Notes under the pieces: model-generated
What the model saw: only the letters and a program-made list of their open reading frames with translations
Database searches by the model: none
What the model was told of the DNA's origin: nothing
Translations under genes and position numbers: made by a program
NCBI RefSeq assembly: GCF_030407495.1
Contig: NZ_JASDDG010000017.1
Span: 1-64,000 of the forward strand
DNA: 64,000 bases
Direction of reading: 5' to 3'
From: Arthrobacter sp. APC 3897
GTDB lineage: Bacteria; Actinomycetota; Actinomycetes; Actinomycetales; Micrococcaceae
Part shown: in pieces, positions 35,998 through 44,708 of the stretch
Layout: every line of letters begins with the position of its first letter
Numbering within the stretch: the first letter of the stretch is position 1

Positions 35998-36768
35998 ATG
36001 GAATGGTTCCTCTCCCACACGGACCAGGTGTTCCGGCTGACCGGACTGCACCTGTACCAGTCCATCGTGCCGCTGGTCCTGGGTATCCTCATAGCGGTGC
36101 CGCTGGCAGCGCTGGTCCGCAACAGCAGCCGTGTCCGCGGCACCATCCTTGCCGCCGGATCGCTGCTCTACACGATTCCGTCCCTGGCACTGTTCGTGAC
36201 GCTGCCGGCCATCCTCGGAACCCGAATCCTGGACATCAGCAACATCATCATTGCGCTAACCATCTACGCCGTCGCGCTCATGCTGCGCGTGGCCGTTGAT
36301 GCCTTCGACTCCGTGGATGACGGCGTCCGGCAGGCCGCCGTGGCCATGGGGTACAGGCCGTTGCGCCGCTTCCTCACCGTGGACCTGCCGCTGTCCGTGC
36401 CGGTCCTGATTGCCGGGCTGCGCGTGGTGTCGGTCAGCAACATCTCCATGGTCAGCGTGGGAGCCCTCATCGGAGTGGAGAACCTGGGCTTCTTCTTCCG
36501 GGACGGCCTGCGGCGCTACTTCATCACCGAAATTGTGGTGGGCATTGTTGCCACCCTGGTCCTGGCCTTCCTGATGGACCTGGTGTTTGTCCTGCTGCAG
36601 CGTGCGCTGACGCCCTGGCTGCGCGCGGGCCGGGTATCGGCAGCCTCCCCGGGTCTGTTCGGGCTGCGCCGGCGCAGGCGGGGCAGCACGTCCGCGGCCG
36701 CCCCCGCAGACGCGGCCCCGGGCGGCATCCCGGTTGCGGCACCCGACGTCGCCGTGAAGGGGGCATAG
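35998..36768 (+). CDS. Betaine/choline ABC transporter permease (OpuCB-like)
   Basis: The 256-residue permease has five or six membrane segments and the EAA-like loop DGVRQAAVAMGYRPLRRFL that docks to the ATPase. The C-terminal ~55 residues form a basic then Ala/Pro-rich tail. A longer frame begins inside the ATPase gene; ATG 35998 is the family start. It pairs with the second permease 4 bp downstream. Confidence 0.9.
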   Translation: MEWFLSHTDQVFRLTGLHLYQSIVPLVLGILIAVPLAALVRNSSRVRGTILAAGSLLYTIPSLALFVTLPAILGTRILDISNIIIALTIYAVALMLRVAVDAFDSVDDGVRQAAVAMGYRPLRRFLTVDLPLSVPVLIAGLRVVSVSNISMVSVGALIGVENLGFFFRDGLRRYFITEIVVGIVATLVLAFLMDLVFVLLQRALTPWLRAGRVSAASPGLFGLRRRRRGSTSAAAPADAAPGGIPVAAPDVAVKGA

Positions 36769-36772
36769 TCCC

Positions 36773-37567
36773 ATGCCCGTGACGATTCCCCGCACCGAGT
36801 ACACCTCCACCAATGCCCTGGGCCAGGGCTGGGAATGGCTGACTGATCCCGCAAACTGGACCGGGGCCGCCGGAATTCCCATCCGCACCCTGGAACACCT
36901 GCAGTACACCGGCCTGACGCTGCTGATCGCCGCGGCCATTTCGGTGCCGATCGGCTTGTTCATCGGGCACACCGGACGCGGCCAGCTGGCCGTGGTGACC
37001 ATCTCCGGACTGCTCCGTGCCCTGCCGACCCTGGGCATGCTGACCCTCTTTGTGCTCCTGGCAGGCCTGGGCCTCATGCCGCCCATCTGGGCCCTGGTCC
37101 TGCTGGCGGTACCGCCGCTGCTCGCAGGTACGTATTCCGGGATTGCCGCCGTGGACCGCAGCATCGTGGACTCGGCGCGCAGCATGGGCATGACGGAACT
37201 GCAGATCCTGCTCCGGGTGGAGATCCCAAACGGGCTGAAGGTCCTGTTCGGCGGCCTGAGGGGTGCCACGCTGCAGGTGGTGGCCACCGCCGCAGTAGTA
37301 GCCACCATCAATCTTGGCGGACTTGGACGGTACCTGATCGACGGACTGGCCGTCGGTGACTACGGCAGGGTCTTCGGGGGTGCGGTCATCATCGCTTTGC
37401 TGGCGCTTGCCGTGGATGCCGTGATTGCGCTGGCCGCACGGCTTTTGATTTCACCCGGGCTGCAGAAGGGCCGCACAGCCGCGGCCGGTACCGCAGCCCC
37501 AACCTCAACCACACCCACCGGCGGCGGCGGATTAGCTGTTGCCGGCTCACAAGGAGGAAAACAATGA
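36773..37567 (+). CDS. Betaine/choline ABC transporter permease (OpuCD-like)
   Basis: The 264-residue permease starts MPVTIPRTEYTSTNAL. It has about six membrane segments and the ATPase-contact loop SIVDSARSMGMTELQILLRV. A Thr/Gly/Pro-rich C-terminal tail follows. It overlaps the binding-protein gene by 4 bp, and the AAGGAGG ribosome site for that gene lies in its last codons. Confidence 0.9.
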   Translation: MPVTIPRTEYTSTNALGQGWEWLTDPANWTGAAGIPIRTLEHLQYTGLTLLIAAAISVPIGLFIGHTGRGQLAVVTISGLLRALPTLGMLTLFVLLAGLGLMPPIWALVLLAVPPLLAGTYSGIAAVDRSIVDSARSMGMTELQILLRVEIPNGLKVLFGGLRGATLQVVATAAVVATINLGGLGRYLIDGLAVGDYGRVFGGAVIIALLALAVDAVIALAARLLISPGLQKGRTAAAGTAAPTSTTPTGGGGLAVAGSQGGKQ

Positions 37568-38526
37568 CGCAGCACAAGCGCCGGATCGCCCGGCCCAGAG
37601 GACTGACCGTTCTGGCCGGAGGCATCACGCTGGCTCTCGGACTGGCGGGCTGCAGCGGCGGCGGAGGTGACCCGCTGGCCTCGGAATCGCCGTCGGAAAG
37701 CGCTGCGTCCGGCGCTGCCGAAACCATTGTGGTGGGCTCCGCGGACTTTCCTGAATCCAGCACCTTGGCGGAGATCTATGCCGGTGCGCTGAACGGCGCC
37801 GGCATTCCCGCTGAAACCAAGCTTGGCATCGGCTCACGCGAGGTCTACCTCCCCGCGCTGGAAGACGGATCCATTGACCTGATCCCGGAATACTCCGGAG
37901 CACTGCTGGTGGGGGTGGACCCGGACACCGAACTGGTGGACGCCGGTGAAATTGTTGATGCGCTGCCCGATGCCCTGCCCGAGGGGCTGGTGATCCTTGA
38001 GCCTTCCGACGCGGAAAACAAGGATGCCATGGTGGTCACCAAGGCCACCGCCGAGAAGTACTCGCTGGAGAGCATCGAGGATCTGGCCGAGGTCTGCGAC
38101 CAGCTGACCCTGGCCGCTCCGGCCGAGTTTGCAGAGCGTGCCCAGGGCCTGGCCGGGCTCAAGGACAAGTACGGCTGCGAGTTCAAGGAATTCACGCCGA
38201 TCGGTGACAGCGGCGGGCCGTTGACCGTGGACGCCCTGCTCAAGGACGACGTTCAGGTTGCCGATATCTACACCACCACACCGGCCATTGAAGAAAATGA
38301 CCTGGTGGTGCTGGAGGACCCCAAGCAGAACTGGCCCGCCCAGCAGGTGGTTCCGCTGGCCTCCTCGCAGGCCGTCAATGACCAGGCTGCGGAAGTACTG
38401 AACAAGGTGTCCGCGGAATTGACCACCGAGGACCTGATCGAGCTGAACCAGGCGGTCAGCGGGGACCAGAAGATGGATCCCAGTGAGGCGGCCCGCATGT
38501 GGCTGGAGGAAAAGGGCTTCGCCTAA
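37564..38526 (+). CDS. Glycine betaine/choline-binding lipoprotein (OpuCC/ProX-like)
   Basis: The 320-residue protein has a lipoprotein signal (RRIARPRG then LTVLAGGITLALGLAGCSGG, lipobox LAGC) behind AAGGAGG. The mature part matches the OpuAC-type fold: IVVGSADFPESSTLAEIYAG, then the middle strand DLIPEYSGALLVG and DVQVADIYTTTPAI. These proteins bind quaternary amines in an aromatic cage. It ends the four-gene operon; an 11-bp triplication lies over its stop codon. Confidence 0.9.
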   Translation: MTQHKRRIARPRGLTVLAGGITLALGLAGCSGGGGDPLASESPSESAASGAAETIVVGSADFPESSTLAEIYAGALNGAGIPAETKLGIGSREVYLPALEDGSIDLIPEYSGALLVGVDPDTELVDAGEIVDALPDALPEGLVILEPSDAENKDAMVVTKATAEKYSLESIEDLAEVCDQLTLAAPAEFAERAQGLAGLKDKYGCEFKEFTPIGDSGGPLTVDALLKDDVQVADIYTTTPAIEENDLVVLEDPKQNWPAQQVVPLASSQAVNDQAAEVLNKVSAELTTEDLIELNQAVSGDQKMDPSEAARMWLEEKGFA

Positions 38527-38551
38527 CCGTCGCCTAACCTTCGCCTCAGAC
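38519..38551. repeat. 11-bp triplicate repeat at the opuC operon end
   Basis: TCGCCTAACCG, TCGCCTAACCT and TCGCCTCAGAC follow in tandem from 38519. The first unit contains the TAA stop of the binding-protein gene, so the repeat duplicates the stop region. Confidence 0.7.
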
Positions 38552-38560
38552 GCCTTTGCC

Positions 38561-38600
38561 GGGACCCCTTTTCCGCTTCACATGTGCGGGGAGGGGTCCC
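38561..38600. terminator. Inverted repeat after opuC operon
   Basis: GGGACCCC (38561-38568) pairs with GGGGTCCC (38593-38600) around a 24-nt loop. It may end the opuC transcript, but no T tract follows, so termination is uncertain. Confidence 0.45.
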
Positions 38601-38621
38601 TGCCTGTGGCACGATGTTTTT

Positions 38622-39839
38622 ATGGCCGAATTCAAGCAGTCCCACAAGCTCCACAACGTTCTCTATGACATCCGTGGGCCGTTGCTCGAGCATGCACAGC
38701 GCATGGAGGCAGCCGGTCAGCGGATTCTGAAGCTGAACATCGGCAACCCCGCTCCCTTCGGTTTCGAGGCGCCGGAAGCCATTTTGGTGGACATGATGCG
38801 CCACCTGCCGAAGGCCCAGGGATACAGCGATTCCCGCGGCATTTTCTCGGCCCGCACCGCCGTCGTCCAGTACTACCAAAGCCGCGGCATCCAGAACATC
38901 GACGTGGACGACGTCTACCTCGGCAACGGCGTGAGCGAACTGATTACGCTCTCGCTCCAGGCACTGCTGAACAACGGTGATGAGATCCTGGTGCCGGCAC
39001 CGGACTATCCGCTGTGGACCGCCTCGGTTTCACTGGCCGGCGGCACCGCAGTGCACTACATGTGCGACGAGGATCAGCACTGGTGGCCCGACGTTGAGGA
39101 CATCGAAGCGAAGATCACCGACCGGACCAAGGGGATTGTCCTGATCAACCCCAACAACCCCACCGGTGCGGTGTATCCGGAGCACATCGTCAAGGCGATC
39201 GTGGATCTGGCCCGCAAACACGGGCTGATCATCTTCTCGGACGAAATCTACGAAAAGATCCTGTACGACGACGCCGTGCACGTGAACTCAGCCACCGTCA
39301 CCGGCGAGGACGTCCTGTGCCTGACCTTCAGCGGCCTGTCCAAGGCGTACCGGATTGCCGGCTACCGAAGCGGCTGGATGGCCATCTCCGGACCGAAGCA
39401 TGAGGCCCAGGACTACATCGAGGGCATCAACCTCCTTGCCAACATGCGTCTGTGCGCCAATGTTCCGGCCCAGCACGCCATCCAAACCGCGTTGGGCGGC
39501 TACCAGAGCATCAATGACCTGATCCTGCCCGGCGGCAGGCTCAAGGCGCAGCGCGACCTGGCCCACAAGATGCTCAATGACATTCCCGGTGTGAGCTGTG
39601 AGCTGTCCATGGGTGCCCTGTACCTGTTCCCGAAGCTGGACCCGGAGGTTTATCCGATCGCCAGCGACGAACAGTTTGCCCTGGACCTGCTCAAGCAGCA
39701 GAAGATCCTGATTTCAGTGGGCACAGCCTTCAACTGGGTGCGGCCGGACCATTTCCGGATGGTGACGCTGCCCAACGTGGATGACATTGAGGACGCCATG
39801 ATCCGGCTCGCGGAGTTCCTGAGCACCTACAAGCAGTAG
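38622..39839 (+). CDS. alaA: Pyridoxal phosphate-dependent aminotransferase, AlaA-like (alanine transaminase)
   Basis: The 405-residue class I aminotransferase begins MAEFKQSHKLHNVLYDIRGP. It has LNIGNPAPFGFEAP near residue 40, the PLP contacts NPNNPTGAVYP and FSDEIYEKI, and the Schiff-base lysine in FSGLSKAYRIAGYRSGW near residue 240. The sequence follows the AlaA/YfbQ branch, which moves the amino group between glutamate and pyruvate. Its stop is 2 bp from the stop of the converging xseB. Confidence 0.9.
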   Translation: MAEFKQSHKLHNVLYDIRGPLLEHAQRMEAAGQRILKLNIGNPAPFGFEAPEAILVDMMRHLPKAQGYSDSRGIFSARTAVVQYYQSRGIQNIDVDDVYLGNGVSELITLSLQALLNNGDEILVPAPDYPLWTASVSLAGGTAVHYMCDEDQHWWPDVEDIEAKITDRTKGIVLINPNNPTGAVYPEHIVKAIVDLARKHGLIIFSDEIYEKILYDDAVHVNSATVTGEDVLCLTFSGLSKAYRIAGYRSGWMAISGPKHEAQDYIEGINLLANMRLCANVPAQHAIQTALGGYQSINDLILPGGRLKAQRDLAHKMLNDIPGVSCELSMGALYLFPKLDPEVYPIASDEQFALDLLKQQKILISVGTAFNWVRPDHFRMVTLPNVDDIEDAMIRLAEFLSTYKQ

Positions 39840-39841
39840 GG

Positions 39842-40081
39842 CTACTCGGCCTGCGCCTGTTCGCGGGCGGCATCGAGACGGCGGCGGGCACCTTCCAGCC
39901 AGGATTCGCAACGGCTGGCAAGCTGCTCGCCGCGCTCCCAGAGGGCCAGTGATTCCTCCAGTGAGGCGCCTCCTGTTTCAAGCCGGCCAACCACGGAAAC
40001 CAGTTCGTCCCGGGCCTGCTCGTAGCTCATGGCTTCAATGTCTGCCGGGATGGTGGATGCTTCGTTTGCTGCGGAGTTCAT
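39842..40081 (-). CDS. xseB: Exodeoxyribonuclease VII small subunit
   Basis: The 79-residue protein begins [20 protein letters not shown] and carries the XseB signature [20 protein letters not shown], then [16 protein letters not shown]. It is helical and assembles in several copies on XseA. It follows xseA after 51 bp. Confidence 0.93.
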   Translation of the reverse strand: MNSAANEASTIPADIEAMSYEQARDELVSVVGRLETGGASLEESLALWERGEQLASRCESWLEGARRRLDAAREQAQAE

Positions 40082-40132
40082 CTGCGGGTCTTCTTTCGAT
40101 TGGAGCGTCTAATTCTGGTGGTGAAACCGGGG

Positions 40133-41404
40133 TTATTCAGGCACGGCTGCAACGGCACCCAGTTCGCCGGCGGCAACCCGGATGCGCAGACGCGCGGCGT
40201 CGGGAACGGCCGCCGCGTCACGGACCACGGAGCCGTCCGCAAGCTGCACGACGGCGTAGCCGCGGTCCAGCGTGTTCTGCGGCGACAGGGCGCGGACCTG
40301 CGCGCGCAGGTAGGCGATCCGGTCCGAGTCCCGCCGCACTTCGGCAGTGATGCAGGACAGGGCGCGTCCGCGCAGCCGCGAGATGTCCTCCCGGCGCCCG
40401 TCCACCATGGTCTGGGGTGCTGCCATCACGGGACGGGACCGGATGTGGTTCAGCCGATCGGTTTCCCGGCCGACGGTCAGCTCCACAATGCGCCGCAGCT
40501 GGGCCCGGGCCGCAGCAATGCGCTGCAGCTCTTCGCCCACATCCGGAACAATCCGCTTGGCCGCATCGGTGGGCGTGGAGGCCCTCAGGTCCGCGACCTC
40601 ATCCAGGAGCGGCCGGTCCGCTTCATGGCCGATGGCACTGACCACCGGGGTCTGCGCGGCGGAGACCGCCCGGACCAGGTCCTCATGGCTGAAAGGCAGC
40701 AGGTCCTCCAGGGAACCGCCGCCGCGGGCAATCACAATCACGTCCACTTCCGGCAGGGCGTCCAGCTGGGCCAGTGCCCGGGTCACCTCCGCCACGGCGT
40801 TGACGCCCTGTACGGCAACCTCGCGAACTTCAAAGTCGACGGCCGGCCAGCGCAGGGACGCGTTGCGGATGACGTCCTTCATGGCATCGGAGTTGCGCCC
40901 GGTAATCAGCCCGATGCGGTTGGGCAGCAGGGGCAGCGGCAGCTTCCGGTCCTCCCGGAACAATCCTTCGGCGGCCAGGGACTGGCGCAGGCGTTCGATC
41001 CGGGCCAGGAGGTCACCGATGCCCACCGGGCGGATGTCCCGGGTCTGCATGGAGAGGCGTCCGGTCTTGACCCAAAAATCCGGTTTGACCTGGGCCACCA
41101 CCCGGGCGCCGCGTTCCAGCGGCAGTTCCAGCCGGTTCATGACCGTGCTCCACACGGTCAGTGACAGCGAAATCTCCGCATCGACGTCGCGCAGCGTGAT
41201 GTAGGAGGCGTTGGCCCGCTTGTTCAGCTCGATAATCTGCCCCTCCACCCAGGTAGCGGGGGCGCGGTCGATATAGCTTTTCAGGTTCCGCGACAGCAGC
41301 TGCAGCGGCCACGGATTCTCGGGACTGGTTTCCGCGGCGGTCTTCGGCAGGCTCGTCGCAGCGGCGGGCTCGTCGGGTTCGGTGCGGTCTATGGGGTCTT
41401 GCAT
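40133..41404 (-). CDS. xseA: Exodeoxyribonuclease VII large subunit
   Basis: The 423-residue catalytic subunit of the single-strand exonuclease has an N-terminal OB fold (residues ~35-130: SYIDRAPATWVEGQIIELNK), the catalytic region with GLITGRNSDAMKDVI, DVIVIARGGGSLEDLLPF and SAIGHEADRPLLDEVADLRA, a helical region, and a C-terminal segment NTLDRGYAVVQ. Start ATG 41404 lacks a clear ribosome site. It functions in repair and is paired with xseB. Confidence 0.95.
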   Translation of the reverse strand: MQDPIDRTEPDEPAAATSLPKTAAETSPENPWPLQLLSRNLKSYIDRAPATWVEGQIIELNKRANASYITLRDVDAEISLSLTVWSTVMNRLELPLERGARVVAQVKPDFWVKTGRLSMQTRDIRPVGIGDLLARIERLRQSLAAEGLFREDRKLPLPLLPNRIGLITGRNSDAMKDVIRNASLRWPAVDFEVREVAVQGVNAVAEVTRALAQLDALPEVDVIVIARGGGSLEDLLPFSHEDLVRAVSAAQTPVVSAIGHEADRPLLDEVADLRASTPTDAAKRIVPDVGEELQRIAAARAQLRRIVELTVGRETDRLNHIRSRPVMAAPQTMVDGRREDISRLRGRALSCITAEVRRDSDRIAYLRAQVRALSPQNTLDRGYAVVQLADGSVVRDAAAVPDAARLRIRVAAGELGAVAAVPE

Positions 41405-41468
41405 AAGTTAATGTCTATCAGGTGCCGCCCACAACGCGGGTTCCGCAACCAGAGTGAGGAAATACCCG

Positions 41469-42284
41469 ATGCGAACATTCGGCTCGGCCATCTTGGGTTT
41501 TGCTGCCGTCCTGCTGGCAGTCGCCGCCCTGTGCTCGGCGTGGGTCGCCGAGAACGTGGTGTCGGAAAAGGGTTTTGTGTCCCTCGTCCAGCCGCTGGGC
41601 ACCGACGAAGCATTCCAGCGGGAGCTCGCGGAGGAGCTGGGGCAGCAGGTGACCGAAAGTGTCCAACTGCCCGACGCCGTGGCTTCTTTTGTGCAGCCGC
41701 TGATCACCAGCGCGGTACAGGGCGTGCAGTCGCTGCCCGGGTATCCGCAGGCCTGGGACGAGACGTTGGAGCGCTCGCACACCCAGACGTTCGACGGCGA
41801 CGGCGGAGTCACCCTGGACCTCGCCCCCGTGGTGGGGCTGGTAACGAACGAGCTGGGCAGCGCCGCCGGGACGGAAGTGCCGGCACCGGAGCAGTCGCTG
41901 CTGGACCTGGGCAGTGCAGAACAGCGGGAAGAAATCGACTTCACAGCGAAGGCCGCCAACGCATGGCCCTATCTCGGACTGGGAGCGGGCATAGCAGCGG
42001 TGCTGTCCCTGCTGGTGGCGCGCAGCCGCGCAGGAGCCCTGGCCTGGATGGGGGCAGGGGCCCTGCTGGCAGGGGGAGCGCTGTGGCTTGCCGCCGGTTC
42101 CCTGTCCGCGCTTGCCGGCCGTCCTGCCTACAGCAGTGCCCTGGCTGAGACTTTTGCCGCAGCGTTCGCCGCGGAAGCCGGACCCAGCTTGCAGGCGTGG
42201 ACGCTGCCGTTCATGGTAGGTGCGGCTGTGCTCCTGGTGCTGGGACTGCTGGTGCGTGCCATCGCCGGGTCCGGGCGGCGCTGA
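41469..42284 (+). CDS. Conserved hypothetical membrane protein
   Basis: The 271-residue protein starts at ATG 41469 after GAGGAAA. An N-terminal membrane segment (SAILGFAAVLLAVAALCSAW) precedes a ~125-residue extracytoplasmic domain, then three further membrane segments (residues ~160-260). No known motif is recognised. It is divergent from xseA, with 64 bp between, and precedes ispH by 86 bp; genes at this place are common in related genomes but uncharacterised. Confidence 0.72.
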   Translation: MRTFGSAILGFAAVLLAVAALCSAWVAENVVSEKGFVSLVQPLGTDEAFQRELAEELGQQVTESVQLPDAVASFVQPLITSAVQGVQSLPGYPQAWDETLERSHTQTFDGDGGVTLDLAPVVGLVTNELGSAAGTEVPAPEQSLLDLGSAEQREEIDFTAKAANAWPYLGLGAGIAAVLSLLVARSRAGALAWMGAGALLAGGALWLAAGSLSALAGRPAYSSALAETFAAAFAAEAGPSLQAWTLPFMVGAAVLLVLGLLVRAIAGSGRR

Positions 42285-42370
42285 GTGCTCTGATCCGGGA
42301 GCAATGCGCCGACAGCGGACGGAACGCGGCCGCGCGCATTCGGTGCCGGTCCACCCGATAGCATGGAGGC

Positions 42371-43450
42371 ATGACCAGCACTGCCGTTTCCGTGCCTATG
42401 CCCACCGTGCCGCGCAGGCGCCGCAGCCCGCAGGAGGTAGCCGCCGCAGCACCCGTCTCCGGTGACCGCCGCGTCCTGCTCGCCGCACCGCGCGGCTACT
42501 GCGCCGGCGTCGACCGCGCAGTCATTGCCGTGGAAAAGGCCCTGGAGGCCTACGGGCCGCCCGTGTACGTCCGCAAGCAGATTGTCCACAACCTGCATGT
42601 GGTCCACACCCTCGAGGAAAAGGGTGCCATCTTCGTCGATGAAACCGACGAGGTCCCGGAAGGGGCGCGGCTGATCTTCTCTGCCCACGGCGTCTCTCCC
42701 GCCGTCGTGCAGTCCGCCATGGACCGGAACCTGCAGACCATCGACGCGACCTGCCCGCTGGTGACCAAGGTCCACAAGGAAGCGGTGCGTTTTGCCCGCG
42801 ACGACTTTGACATCCTGCTGATCGGACACGAAGGCCACGAGGAAGTCGAAGGCACCTACGGCGAGGCTCCCGAGCACACCCAGATTGTCAATGGTCCCGA
42901 GGATGTGGACAAAGTGGTGGTCCGGGATCCCAACAAGGTGATCTGGCTGTCCCAGACCACTCTGAGCGTGGATGAAGCCATGCACACGGTGAACCTGCTG
43001 CGCAAGCGTTTCCCCACCCTGCAGGATCCGCCCAGCGACGACATTTGCTACGCCACCTCCAACCGGCAGGCTGCCATCAAGAAGATCGCCCCCGAGGCCG
43101 ATCTGGTGCTGGTGGTTGGGTCTGCGAACTCCTCGAACTCCGTACGGCTGGTGGAGGTTGCGCTGGAATACGGTGCCAAGGCCTCGTACCGCGTGGACTT
43201 CGCCAATGAAATTGACGAGAGCTGGTTTGAGGGCGTTGCCACTGTTGGCGTGACGTCCGGCGCATCCGTGCCGGAAAACCTGGTGCAGGACGTCCTGCAC
43301 CTGCTGGCTGAGTACGGTTACGGCGACGTCGAGGAAGTGGTCACGGCGCAGGAAGACATCATCTTCTCCCTGCCCAAGGAAATCCGCGCCACCCTCAAAG
43401 CCATGGGCGATACCTCGCGCGGTCTGGGCGGGCGGCGCGCCGGAGCCTGA
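42371..43450 (+). CDS. ispH: 4-hydroxy-3-methylbut-2-enyl diphosphate reductase
   Basis: The 359-residue iron-sulfur enzyme performs the last step of the MEP isoprenoid pathway. Three cluster cysteines are in [23 protein letters not shown] and [21 protein letters not shown] and [11 protein letters not shown] supply active-site histidine and glutamate. The N-terminal ~28 residues are a basic extension ([11 protein letters not shown]). It precedes ychF by 22 bp. Confidence 0.95.
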   Translation: MTSTAVSVPMPTVPRRRRSPQEVAAAAPVSGDRRVLLAAPRGYCAGVDRAVIAVEKALEAYGPPVYVRKQIVHNLHVVHTLEEKGAIFVDETDEVPEGARLIFSAHGVSPAVVQSAMDRNLQTIDATCPLVTKVHKEAVRFARDDFDILLIGHEGHEEVEGTYGEAPEHTQIVNGPEDVDKVVVRDPNKVIWLSQTTLSVDEAMHTVNLLRKRFPTLQDPPSDDICYATSNRQAAIKKIAPEADLVLVVGSANSSNSVRLVEVALEYGAKASYRVDFANEIDESWFEGVATVGVTSGASVPENLVQDVLHLLAEYGYGDVEEVVTAQEDIIFSLPKEIRATLKAMGDTSRGLGGRRAGA

Positions 43451-43472
43451 GCGGCACCGGTATGATTGCAAC

Positions 43473-44558
43473 GTGGCTCTTACTATTGGCATCGTCGGCC
43501 TGCCCAACGTCGGCAAATCAACCCTGTTCAATGCGCTGACCCGTAACAACGTTCTGGCGGCGAACTATCCGTTCGCCACCATCGAACCGAACGTCGGCGT
43601 CGTATCGCTTCCTGACCCGCGGCTGGCCAAGCTGGCCGAAATTCACGGTTCCGCGCGCATCCTTCCGGCAACCGTGTCCTTTGTGGACATTGCCGGCATC
43701 GTCAAGGGCGCGTCGGAAGGTGAAGGACTGGGCAACCAGTTCCTTGCCAACATCCGCGAGGCCGAGGCGATTGCCCAGGTGATCCGCGTGTTCGATGACC
43801 CCGACGTCATCCACGTGGACGGCAAGGTGGATCCCCGCTCGGACATGGAGACCATCAACACCGAACTAATCCTGGCTGACCTGCAGACGCTGGAAAAGGC
43901 GATTCCGCGGGTGGAGAAGGAGGTCAAGATCAAGAAGCGCGAGCCCGCGCAGCTGGCTGCCATGCAGGCCGCCCAAGCTGTCCTGGAGCGCGGCGACACC
44001 ATCTTCTCCTCCGTGGAGAAGGACAAGCTGGAGATGGAGCACCTGCGCGAGCTGAGCCTGCTCACCGCCAAGCCGTTCATCTACGTGTTCAACGTGGACG
44101 ACGCCGTGCTGGGCAACCCGGAGCGCCAGGAAGAGCTGCGTTCCCTCGTGGCTCCGGCAGATGCCATCTTCCTCGATGCCAAGCTCGAAGCCGACCTGGT
44201 GGAGCTGGATGAAGAAGAAGCCCGCGAAATGCTCGAGATGAGCGGCCAGGAAGAGTCCGGCCTGGACAAGCTGGCCCGTGTCGGCTTCCACACCCTGGGC
44301 CTGCAGACCTACCTGACGGCCGGTCCCAAGGAAACCCGCGCGTGGACCATCCGCAAGGGCGACACCGCCCCGCAGGCTGCCGGCGTCATCCACACCGACT
44401 TCCAGCGAGGCTTCATCAAGGCCGAGGTTGTCTCCTTCGATGACCTCGCCGAGGCCGGTTCCATGGCCGAGGCCAAGTCCCGCGGCAAGGTTCGCATCGA
44501 AGGCAAGGACTACGTCATGGCCGACGGCGACGTGGTGGAGTTCCGCTTCAACGTCTAG
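43473..44558 (+). CDS. ychF: Redox-regulated ATPase YchF
   Basis: The 361-residue OBG-family P-loop protein starts at a GTG. G1 is GIVGLPNVGKSTLFNAL, G3 is FVDIAGIVKG, and the NKxD equivalent is FNVDD (altered, explaining ATP preference). A coiled-coil insert (residues ~135-185) and a C-terminal TGS domain ending KDYVMADGDVVEFRFNV complete it. YchF associates with ribosomes and responds to oxidative stress. Confidence 0.95.
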   Translation: MALTIGIVGLPNVGKSTLFNALTRNNVLAANYPFATIEPNVGVVSLPDPRLAKLAEIHGSARILPATVSFVDIAGIVKGASEGEGLGNQFLANIREAEAIAQVIRVFDDPDVIHVDGKVDPRSDMETINTELILADLQTLEKAIPRVEKEVKIKKREPAQLAAMQAAQAVLERGDTIFSSVEKDKLEMEHLRELSLLTAKPFIYVFNVDDAVLGNPERQEELRSLVAPADAIFLDAKLEADLVELDEEEAREMLEMSGQEESGLDKLARVGFHTLGLQTYLTAGPKETRAWTIRKGDTAPQAAGVIHTDFQRGFIKAEVVSFDDLAEAGSMAEAKSRGKVRIEGKDYVMADGDVVEFRFNV

Positions 44559-44575
44559 ATTTTTCCTGAACCAAG

Positions 44576-44614
44576 AAATGCCGCCCTCCGTTAAGTTTCG
44601 GGGGCGGCATTTTC
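44576..44614 (+). terminator. Intrinsic terminator of ychF
   Basis: AAATGCCGCCCTCCG pairs with CGGGGGCGGCATTTT around TTAAGTTT; the stem ends in a TTTT run. Confidence 0.85.
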
Positions 44615-44708
44615 GTAGGTATGAGGGAAAGGGTGCAGGAGCGTGACTCCCACGGTGAGGGAGAGGCTTGGGTCCGAAGGGCGATGCTGCCCCTGCTAGC
44701 CTCGCTTC

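Noticed and set aside
42128-43549. 473-codon frame antisense to ispH
   Set aside because: ispH has all cluster cysteines; the antisense frame is a composition effect.
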